6,588 nucleotides of DNA from CAIMZW01 sp037142435 (GTDB lineage: Bacteria > Actinomycetota > Actinomycetes > Nanopelagicales > Nanopelagicaceae), in contig JBAXAO010000058.1 in NCBI GenBank assembly GCA_037142435.1, positions 1 through 6,588 of the forward strand, written 5' to 3'. A program made the translations under genes and the position numbers. Shown piece after piece: positions 1 to 4,572 of this stretch. The number at the start of each line of letters is the position of its first letter. Position 1 is the stretch's first letter. The notes beneath the pieces were generated by a model, which had not been told where the DNA came from, did no database searches, and saw nothing but the letters and a program-made list of their open reading frames with translations.

Positions 1-198
1 CCAAAGACCGGAAAAGAAGCCAACGATGCGGGTGACTTCGAACTCGAGCAATACATCCACCTGCGCATGTTGAATGATGGCTTTCTGATCACACCATTTC
101 ACAACATGGCGTTGATGTCGCCGGATACAACGAAAGCAGATGTGGACGCGCATACTGTCGCATTCCGAAAGATGTGTGCGGACTTAGTTAGCGCCTAA
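1..198 (+). CDS. C-terminal end of a class III (GSA-aminomutase-like) aminotransferase, partial
   Basis: Frame 1 is open from the first base and ends in TAA at 196-198, giving the last 65 residues of a protein whose start lies outside the window. The stretch LNDGFLITPFHNMALMSP, followed by TTKADVDAHT, resembles the C-terminal subdomain of fold-type I, PLP-dependent class III aminotransferases of the glutamate-1-semialdehyde aminomutase type. In those enzymes a 'leaxRGvxLxPxxxxxxxxSxaHTxeDid' pattern is typical. The PLP lysine and cofactor-binding motifs are upstream and not visible, so the substrate cannot be assigned. The 3' end overlaps the convergent mshD gene by 15 bp, leaving no room for a terminator between them. 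Family assignment is fairly sure; the exact reaction is not known. Confidence 0.7.
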   Translation, partial: PKTGKEANDAGDFELEQYIHLRMLNDGFLITPFHNMALMSPDTTKADVDAHTVAFRKMCADLVSA

Positions 199-1104
199 TC
201 GATACATCACATCTCGCCCAAATTCGCTGAATCCCAGCGATTTGTATAAAGCCAGGGCAGGTTGGTTATCCGAATCCACGTACAACATGGCGGAAAAGTT
301 AGCGTTCTGACGTAAATAACGAAGAGCGGTTAAGGCCAACGCCTTTCCTAACCCTTTGCCAGCATGTTCAGGATCGACACCCATAATGTAAATCTCGCCG
401 ATGGGGTCATGATCGTGATGCTCACCTTCGCCCGAATGTGAATGCGAGTGCCCGCCATGAATCTTGGTCCAGCAGAATGCGATCATTTTGCCGTTCTCGG
501 TAGCCACGAAGAATCCAGATGGATCAAACCAACCTTCACGTGTTCGGATACGCAGGTCCTCTAGATTCCACTCACCTTGATCGGGGTGGTCGATGAAGAT
601 GCGATTATTGAGCGCCACCCATTCTTCATCATCGATGCCGGGGAGAAATGTTCGCACTTCAATTGATTCATTAACTTGCGGAAGCGCTTCGACTAAAGAG
701 CGGCGCATCTGAATTACAGTGCGCATCCTCTTGAAACCATTACTGGAGGCCAACTTGCGCGAATCTTTAGAATCGCCGTGGGACCACAGACGAAGACGCG
801 AACCAGCCTTCTCCTTGGCGAATTCCAAAATCTCTTGGGCATGGCCATGATGGCGAAAAGCAGGATGAACTACTAGTTCGACGCTCGGACCTTCGACTTC
901 ATCGGTGAGATCCAAATGCGCGTAGGCAATAACTTTTGGTCCATCGCAGGAAATGATGTGGCTATCGGCTTTGTCGCCACCGTGGCGAAGATGAAGCAGG
1001 ACGTGCTCGGCAATTGGTGGTACGCCATCATGATCGGTGGCAGTGGAGATGAGATCGAGAACACCAAGTCGGTGTTCCTCATCTAGATGATCGAGATACT
1101 GCAT
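184..1104 (-). CDS. mshD: Mycothiol synthase (mycothiol acetyltransferase)
   Basis: MshD catalyses the last step of mycothiol synthesis, acetyl transfer from acetyl-CoA to Cys-GlcN-Ins, in the cytosol. The 306-residue protein has the family's usual length and its double GNAT architecture. The N-terminal GNAT half has VVHPAFRHHGHA (about 78-89; R84-x-x-G87-x-A89 acetyl-CoA loop) and SSNGFKR near 120-126. The C-terminal GNAT half has WTKIH (212-216), GEIYIMGVDP (236-245), GKGLGKAL (249-256) and LYVDSDNQPALALYKSLGF (274-292), all strong MshD signatures. The Gln/Arg that usually opens the second loop (Q-G-x-G-x-G) appears to be Ala248. A histidine-rich insertion (seven His between 216 and 232) sits between two conserved strands. 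The ATG shares one base with the glnR stop (TAATG), implying translational coupling. The neighbourhood with glnR matches mycobacteria and streptomycetes. Confidence 0.93.
   Translation of the reverse strand: MQYLDHLDEEHRLGVLDLISTATDHDGVPPIAEHVLLHLRHGGDKADSHIISCDGPKVIAYAHLDLTDEVEGPSVELVVHPAFRHHGHAQEILEFAKEKAGSRLRLWSHGDSKDSRKLASSNGFKRMRTVIQMRRSLVEALPQVNESIEVRTFLPGIDDEEWVALNNRIFIDHPDQGEWNLEDLRIRTREGWFDPSGFFVATENGKMIAFCWTKIHGGHSHSHSGEGEHHDHDPIGEIYIMGVDPEHAGKGLGKALALTALRYLRQNANFSAMLYVDSDNQPALALYKSLGFSEFGRDVMYRLGAN
409..459 (-). other. Histidine-rich loop inserted in MshD
   Basis: Residues 216-232 of MshD contain seven histidines plus Asp and Glu in 17 positions, between the conserved WTKI strand and the GEIYIMGVDP strand. 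MshD proteins I can recall have a short loop rich in Pro, Gly and acidic residues here. The composition resembles metal-binding loops of zinc and nickel transporters or chaperones. This is a composition-based reading; no metal binding is demonstrated. Confidence 0.7.
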
Positions 1105-1817
1105 TAAACGAGTTCGGAGACGTTGTTCTCTTTGCCGCTGTTGGGGAGCGTGAAGCGATAGCCGACGTTACGAACAGTGCCAATAAGCGCTTCAAATTCA
1201 GGACCGAGTTTGGAACGAAGTCGACGAATATGGACGTCTACTGTGCGAGTTCCGCCGAAATAGTCATAACCCCAAATTTCTTGCAAGAGTTGGCTGCGAG
1301 TAAATACCCGGCCTGGATGTTGGGCCAGAAATTTCAAGAGTTCGAACTCTTTGAAGGTGAGATCTAAAGTACGGCCACGAACTTTGGCGGTGTAAGAATT
1401 TTCATCAATGACAACATCACCGCTGCGAATTTCGCGAAGAGATGGATCGGTGGCAACGCGTTCTAGTTGTCGCTGACCGGTAACAATTCGAATTCGTGCT
1501 TCAACTTCGGCAGGTCCTGCGGTGTCCAGAATGACATCATCTATTCCCCAGTCGGCGCTCATTGCCGAAAGACCACCTTCAGTGGTGATGGAAATAATCG
1601 GACAATCCACACCAGTTGAGTGCAAAAGGCGCGTAAGGGATTTTGATGCCGGCAAGTCACGACGAGCATCAATAAAGAGGCAATCTACTTCGGGAACATC
1701 CACCAAAATGGAAGCTTCGGCAGGCATCACGCGGACGTTGTGCTGAAGGAGGGCAAGACTGGGAAGTACCTCGGCGCTGGCGCCTTGGCTATTGGTCAGA
1801 AGAAGAATTCTCGCCAT
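1104..1817 (-). CDS. glnR: GlnR, orphan OmpR-family nitrogen regulator
   Basis: GlnR is the global nitrogen regulator of Actinobacteria, controlling glutamine synthetase and ammonium and nitrate genes. The product (237 aa from the chosen start) has an atypical receiver domain (about 1-115) and an OmpR-type winged-helix DNA-binding domain (about 128-225). GlnR-specific stretches are LLLTNS at 5-10, EVLPSLALLQHNVRV, FIDARRDLP (D50, R52), EGGLSAMSADWGIDDV and LDTAGPAEVEAR. In the effector domain are LDLTFKEFELLKFLAQHPGR, WGYDYFGGTRTVDVHIRRLR and IGTVRNVGYRF. As in known GlnR proteins, D50 is the lone conserved receiver Asp and the full acidic pocket of a phosphorylated receiver is absent, so dimerisation is probably phosphorylation-independent. 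A longer ORF reaches 1886, but homologues begin with M-x-x-LLLLTN, so ATG at 1817 is preferred. No adjacent cognate kinase is seen. The stop overlaps the mshD start. Confidence 0.94.
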   Translation of the reverse strand: MARILLLTNSQGASAEVLPSLALLQHNVRVMPAEASILVDVPEVDCLFIDARRDLPASKSLTRLLHSTGVDCPIISITTEGGLSAMSADWGIDDVILDTAGPAEVEARIRIVTGQRQLERVATDPSLREIRSGDVVIDENSYTAKVRGRTLDLTFKEFELLKFLAQHPGRVFTRSQLLQEIWGYDYFGGTRTVDVHIRRLRSKLGPEFEALIGTVRNVGYRFTLPNSGKENNVSELV

Positions 1818-1826
1818 AGGCGTGAA

Positions 1827-1832
1827 AGGATA
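1827..1832 (-). promoter_or_regulatory. Possible -10 element for glnR
   Basis: On the minus strand TATCCT ends 9 nt before the glnR ATG at 1817. No Shine-Dalgarno sequence is visible before that ATG, which would suit a leaderless or near-leaderless transcript. The -35 region would lie inside the divergent thioredoxin gene and has no clear match. This is weak, motif-only evidence. Confidence 0.25.
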
Positions 1833-1837
1833 CTCAT

Positions 1838-2266
1838 GTGAGAACGCTCGCTCCACTCGCTCTGGTTTTGGTAGCCGCCACCGCATACGGTGTCTGGTAC
1901 CAACGCAGTCGTGGGCGGATTACGACCGGAAAATCGAAAAAACAGCAAAAATCCCCGAATTCTGGGCTCTCCAGTATCGAGATTGGCGCCGACCTGGGCT
2001 CTCGTGTCACCTTGGTCCAGTTCTCTTCAGCCTTCTGCTCACCTTGCCGGGCGACCCGAGCCCTGCTCACCGACATCACCGCAGATATGTCAGATGTGCA
2101 ACACGTCGAGATTGATGCCGAAAGCCACTTGGAATTAGTTCGCCGATTGGATATCAGATCTACTCCGACCACTCTGATCCTCAACAGTGCAGGAATCGAA
2201 GTCGGACGAGCTGTGGGCGCACCTAAGCGCGATCAGGTCATTACGGCGCTCGCTGCGGTTCACTAG
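1838..2266 (+). CDS. Membrane-anchored thioredoxin-like protein (CSPC active site)
   Basis: This is a 142-residue thioredoxin-fold protein, probably a thiol-disulfide oxidoreductase. Residues 4-20 form one hydrophobic helix (an N-terminal anchor or uncleaved signal). A Lys/Arg/Ser-rich linker (22-40) follows, then the thioredoxin domain (about 47-142). The redox site is F66-C67-S-P-C70-R, preceded by the usual hydrophobic strand TLVQFSSA. The cis-proline loop is R107-S-T-P110-T. By the positive-inside rule the basic linker after the helix favours a cytoplasmic catalytic domain, unlike secreted TlpA/ResA proteins. The start is GTG at 1838, with GAAAGGA at 1824-1830 seven bases upstream. Mycobacteria carry a comparable gene (thiX) between glnR and the sulfurtransferase, so conserved context supports a role in sulfur or redox metabolism. 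The physiological partner is unknown. Confidence 0.85.
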   Translation: MRTLAPLALVLVAATAYGVWYQRSRGRITTGKSKKQQKSPNSGLSSIEIGADLGSRVTLVQFSSAFCSPCRATRALLTDITADMSDVQHVEIDAESHLELVRRLDIRSTPTTLILNSAGIEVGRAVGAPKRDQVITALAAVH

Positions 2267-2310
2267 TTAGTGCGAACTACTCGCGATTAGTGTTTAACGC
2301 TACATCAATT

Positions 2311-2316
2311 TATTCT
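2311..2316 (+). promoter_or_regulatory. -10 element for a leaderless leader-peptide transcript
   Basis: TATTCT fits the actinobacterial TANNNT -10 consensus and ends six bases before the ATG at 2323. That spacing would put the transcription start at or next to the initiation codon. No Shine-Dalgarno sequence precedes the ATG, which supports leaderless initiation. No convincing -35 hexamer is visible. Confidence 0.5.
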
Positions 2317-2322
2317 TAGGAC

Positions 2323-2409
2323 ATGTTCTCCTACGAGCCAAAGCTTTTCACCAAGCGTCGAATCATTGATTTCGGTCGTCTTGATGGCTCGTTATGTCGA
2401 ATGCGCTAA
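2323..2409 (+). CDS. Sulfur-metabolism leader peptide (28 aa, Cys codon near the end)
   Basis: This ORF encodes a 28-residue basic peptide, too short for standard gene calling. Residues 11-25 read KRRIIDFGRLDGSLC, which closely resembles the 'RRHIDfgRvssaiC'-type putative leader peptides found upstream of sulfur-assimilation and sulfurtransferase genes in Actinobacteria. The single cysteine is C25 (TGT at 2395-2397), three codons before the TAA stop. In mycobacteria, leaderless Cys-containing short ORFs upstream of cysA2-type operons act as cysteine-responsive attenuators: ribosomes slow at Cys codons when charged tRNA-Cys is scarce and downstream expression rises. Here the ORF lies upstream of DUF4395 and the rhodanese gene, with a probable leaderless promoter. 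The peptide match and context are seen in the sequence; the regulatory role is inferred from relatives. Confidence 0.68.
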   Translation: MFSYEPKLFTKRRIIDFGRLDGSLCRMR

Positions 2410-2434
2410 CTAAAAGTCTGTTTTCTTTTTAGTT
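2408..2434 (+). repeat. Inverted repeat at the leader-ORF stop (possible attenuator hairpin)
   Basis: AACTAAAA (2408-2415) and TTTTAGTT (2427-2434) are perfect 8-base inverted copies separated by 11 bases. The left arm begins in the leader-peptide TAA. An alternative register pairs AACTAAAAG with CTTTT(T)AGTT using one bulge. The stem is A/T-rich, so intrinsically weak, but its position could couple leader termination to downstream folding. A protein operator is the alternative reading. Confidence 0.4.
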
Positions 2435-2458
2435 TTCCATCGACCCTAGGAGATTTAC

Positions 2459-2920
2459 ATGGCAACAATTAATACCAACCCCAAGATTGCAACTCACGGT
2501 AAAGCAGTTCTCATTGATGCTCGTGGTCCCCGTTTTTCAGCTTCGCTAACAACTTTGGTGCTTGCGATTGCACTCGTCACTCATTCTGCGGTTGTGATCG
2601 CCTTGCAACTAGTGGTCTTTGCGATCGGTGCATTCGTCGGACCTCAGAAGACCCCGTACGCCTGGTTGTTTAAGAATTTTGTTAAGCCTCGCCTATCCGG
2701 CGATGTTCCGACTGAAGATGTTCGTCCACCACAGTTTGCCCAAAAGATTGGTTTCCTCTTTGCGGTTGTTGCTTTAAGCGGATCTCTCTTGTCGGCGCCG
2801 ATTGTATTTACGGTGGCAACAGCATTTGCACTAGCGGCCGCATTCCTTAATGCCGCGTTTAACTATTGCTTGGGATGTGAGCTTTACCTGCTCATTACCC
2901 GCCTCACGCACCGCGCTTAA
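2459..2920 (+). CDS. DUF4395 family membrane protein
   Basis: This is a 153-residue integral membrane protein of the DUF4395 family; its function is not known. The sequence shows the family's IDARGPRFSASLT opening (19-31), hydrophobic helices at about 30-42 and 44-61, a soluble loop with PQKTPYAWLFKNFVKPRL (62-79) and RPPQFAQ (89-95), and further helices at about 97-112 and 114-134. It ends in FLNAAFNYCLGCELYLL (129-145). The C137-L-G-C140 motif at the end of the last helix is characteristic and could be a redox-active or metal-binding pair. The start is supported by AGGAG at 2448-2452, six bases before ATG. It lies between a thioredoxin-like gene and a rhodanese gene, so membrane thiol exchange or transport of a sulfur species is plausible but unproven. 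Expression probably depends on the upstream leader. Confidence 0.87.
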   Translation: MATINTNPKIATHGKAVLIDARGPRFSASLTTLVLAIALVTHSAVVIALQLVVFAIGAFVGPQKTPYAWLFKNFVKPRLSGDVPTEDVRPPQFAQKIGFLFAVVALSGSLLSAPIVFTVATAFALAAAFLNAAFNYCLGCELYLLITRLTHRA

Positions 2921-2982
2921 TTACCTTCACCCATTTTTCTTTACCCCTGACCCTGTTATTTCATCGACCGAAAGAGGCTTTT

Positions 2983-3816
2983 ATGTCACGCGCAACTTCC
3001 TTGGTATCCACCGATTGGGTACTTGAAAATCTTTCCAACCCCAACGTTGTCTTTGTCGAAGTAGATGAAGACACCACTTTGTACGACAAGAACCATATTC
3101 CTGGCGCCATTCGATTTCATTGGCGCGAAGATCTGCAAGATGGCTTGATTCGCGACTTGGTCTCCAAAGAGAAGTTTGAGGCTCTGCTTTCCAAGAGTGG
3201 AATTTCCAACGACACCACCGTGATCTTGTATGGTGGCAATAACAACTGGTTTGCCGCATATGCCTTTTGGTATTTCAAGATCTACGGTCATGCTGATGTT
3301 CGTTTAATCGACGGCGGACGCAAGCTGTGGGAACTCAAAGGTCTCGAACTTTCCACTGAAGTTCCGGCTCGGACCGCTACTCGCTATGTTGCCAAGGATC
3401 GCGACAACAGCATTCGGGCATTCCGCGATCACGTTGTCTCCGCCATTGGCGTTAAGAACATTGTCGATGTTCGTTCACCGCAAGAATTTTCGGGTGAATT
3501 GGCAGCCCCTGCGCACCTTCCGCAAGAAGCTGGCCAAATCAAAGGTCACATCCCTTCGGCAAAAAATATTCCTTGGTCCAAAGCGGCCAATGAAGATGGC
3601 ACATTCCGCAGCAATGAGGAATTAACCGAGCTTTACAAAAATGCCGGTGTCGATTTCAGCAAAGAGACCATCGCGTACTGCCGCATCGGAGAGCGTTCAG
3701 CGTTCTCATGGTTCGTGCTGCACGAGCTTCTTGACCTACAAAATGTCACGAACTATGACGGTTCTTGGACTGAATACGGGTCACTAGTCGGCGTTCCCGT
3801 TGCGATTGGAGCTTAA
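2983..3816 (+). CDS. Thiosulfate/3-mercaptopyruvate sulfurtransferase (tandem rhodanese)
   Basis: This 277-residue tandem-rhodanese enzyme transfers sulfane sulfur from thiosulfate or mercaptopyruvate to a thiophilic acceptor in the cytosol. The N-terminal domain (about 5-125) has V26-D28, HIPGAIRFHW (38-47) and LIDGGRKLWELKG (108-120), but Asn/Trp in the loop where a catalytic Cys would sit (YGGNNNWFAA, 83-92), so it is structural. The C-terminal domain (about 145-277) has VDVRSPQEFSGE (161-172), GHIPSAKNIPW (188-198) and the active loop YC233RIGERS, with C233 as persulfide carrier. The CRxGERS loop and overall sequence match actinobacterial CysA2/SseA-type proteins. Loop sequence alone does not settle thiosulfate versus mercaptopyruvate preference. 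The ATG is preceded by AAAGAGG (2971-2977). The gene sits 62 bp after DUF4395 and 5 bp before the SseC-like gene, indicating one operon. Confidence 0.93.
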   Translation: MSRATSLVSTDWVLENLSNPNVVFVEVDEDTTLYDKNHIPGAIRFHWREDLQDGLIRDLVSKEKFEALLSKSGISNDTTVILYGGNNNWFAAYAFWYFKIYGHADVRLIDGGRKLWELKGLELSTEVPARTATRYVAKDRDNSIRAFRDHVVSAIGVKNIVDVRSPQEFSGELAAPAHLPQEAGQIKGHIPSAKNIPWSKAANEDGTFRSNEELTELYKNAGVDFSKETIAYCRIGERSAFSWFVLHELLDLQNVTNYDGSWTEYGSLVGVPVAIGA

Positions 3817-3821
3817 ATAAA

Positions 3822-4145
3822 TTGAAAACTTGTGGTGCCACACCAGGCGGTCCAGATCTATCTGGAGTCGACCTTCGAGCGCAGACCGTAATCCAGGGAG
3901 CTGTACTGCGTGATGGCCTCGATGATGGCGTGCCCAATGGCACCCCAGTTGGAAACGCTTATGTTCGATTGCTCGATTCAACTGGTGAATTCACCGCAGA
4001 AGTGCCAACCAATGCCGAAGGCCAATTTCGCTTCTTCGCCGCTCCAGGGTCATGGACTGTTGTAGTTCTGGCTCATGAGGCGCGCGAAGAGGTGAAGGTC
4101 GAAGCCGTCCAGGGCACTCCAACCGACCTAATAATTCAGATTTAA
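3822..4145 (+). CDS. DUF1416 / SseC-like protein
   Basis: This is a 107-residue DUF1416 protein, the family of mycobacterial SseC, almost always found directly after the tandem rhodanese; its biochemical role is not established. The N-terminus carries CGATPGGPD (C4 onward), corresponding to the MCGAxAGGPD opening of streptomycete homologues. Residues 22-90 look like a transthyretin/carboxypeptidase-regulatory-like beta sandwich, with TVIQGAVLRDG, AYVRLLDSTGEFTAEVPT and GQFRFFAAPGSWTVVVL. The conserved Cys close to the N-terminus suggests it could accept persulfide sulfur from C233 of the adjacent enzyme; this is inference. The start is TTG at 3822, the only initiation-type codon that preserves the CGA motif. 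GGAG at 3808-3811, in the end of the sulfurtransferase gene, is the likely ribosome-binding site. Confidence 0.88.
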   Translation: MKTCGATPGGPDLSGVDLRAQTVIQGAVLRDGLDDGVPNGTPVGNAYVRLLDSTGEFTAEVPTNAEGQFRFFAAPGSWTVVVLAHEAREEVKVEAVQGTPTDLIIQI

Positions 4146-4147
4146 GT

Positions 4148-4151
4148 AGGA
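4148..4151 (+). promoter_or_regulatory. Ribosome-binding site that fixes the Fur-family start
   Basis: AGGA directly after the DUF1416 stop codon lies seven bases before ATG at 4159 but one base before the in-frame TTG at 4153. Only the ATG has workable spacing. Confidence 0.6.
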
Positions 4152-4158
4152 TTTGCTC

Positions 4159-4572
4159 ATGGCTGAACCACATGAATTACGCGAAAAGGGATTGCGTCTA
4201 ACACCCCAACGCGAATTAGTTTTGCAAGCGGTACGAGCGCTGGGCCATGCCACTCCCGAAGAAGTCGCCGAAAACGTTCGTCTGACCCATCCAGGAATCA
4301 ATCTCTCAACGGTGTATCGCAATCTAGAAACATTGGAGAACGTTGGCTTGGTTCAACACACTCACCTGGGACATGGTGGGGCGACCTATCACGCCGCTGA
4401 AGAGCTGACTCATCTTCATCTTGTTTGTGGCAAGTGCGGTTCAGTGGGCGATGCACCGATTGAAACAGCCGCAAACTTTGTGCAATCCCTTTCCGATGAT
4501 TACGGCTTTAAGACTGATGTCTCACACTTTGCTATTTATGGCTTGTGTGCAACCTGCCAACAAGGATCATGA
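4159..4572 (+). CDS. Fur-family metalloregulator, closest to nickel regulator Nur
   Basis: This is a 137-residue metal-dependent repressor of the Fur superfamily. The N-terminal winged helix (about 5-80) contains GLRLTPQRELVLQAV and GINLSTVYRNLETLENVGLV (recognition helix). The dimerisation domain (about 81-137) contains THLHLVCGKCG and HFAIYGLCATC. The CxxC pairs C90/C93 and C130/C133 form the expected structural zinc site. H30, H67, H69, H85, H87 and H123 align with Streptomyces Nur ligands H33, H70, H72, H88, H90 and H126, but Nur H86 is replaced by Leu83; H78 or a nearby Glu could complete the second site. The metal could therefore be Ni, Fe or Zn. ATG at 4159 is preferred over TTG at 4153 because AGGA (4148-4151) is 7 bases upstream of the ATG but only 1 from the TTG. 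The stop overlaps ygfZ. Targets are unknown. Confidence 0.88.
   Translation: MAEPHELREKGLRLTPQRELVLQAVRALGHATPEEVAENVRLTHPGINLSTVYRNLETLENVGLVQHTHLGHGGATYHAAEELTHLHLVCGKCGSVGDAPIETAANFVQSLSDDYGFKTDVSHFAIYGLCATCQQGS

Larger units (their letters stand above)
2267..2458 (+). promoter_or_regulatory. 5' leader region of the DUF4395-sulfurtransferase operon
   Basis: This 192-bp stretch is the largest gap between genes in the window. It contains, in order, a candidate -10 (2311-2316), a 28-codon ORF starting 6 nt after it (2323-2409), an A/T-rich inverted repeat straddling that ORF's stop (2408-2434), a U-rich run (2421-2436) and the DUF4395 Shine-Dalgarno sequence TAGGAGA (2447-2453). Bases 2327-2333 in the short ORF are perfectly complementary to that Shine-Dalgarno sequence. 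The layout fits translation-dependent attenuation of the downstream sulfur genes. The mechanism is inferred. Confidence 0.6.

Noticed and set aside
1818..1886. 23-residue N-terminal extension of GlnR
   Set aside because: GlnR homologues begin directly before the LLLLTN strand, and the extension would overlap the divergent gene start.
1838..2184. Several long overlapping ORFs on both strands over the thioredoxin-like gene (1792-2115, 1834-2184, 1890-2138)
   Set aside because: They have no recognisable family, while the 1838-2266 frame has a membrane helix, CSPC site, cis-proline and a good ribosome-binding site.
2258..2277. Hairpin at the thioredoxin-gene stop as a terminator
   Set aside because: Only about 7 bp with a 2-base bulge, and no U-run follows.
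2267..2458. GlnR-box in the leader region
   Set aside because: No convincing paired GTnAC/GAAAC-type half sites at the required spacing.
2981..3291. Minus-strand ORFs opposite the sulfurtransferase
   Set aside because: No motif or ribosome-binding site, and fully covered by the strongly supported rhodanese gene.
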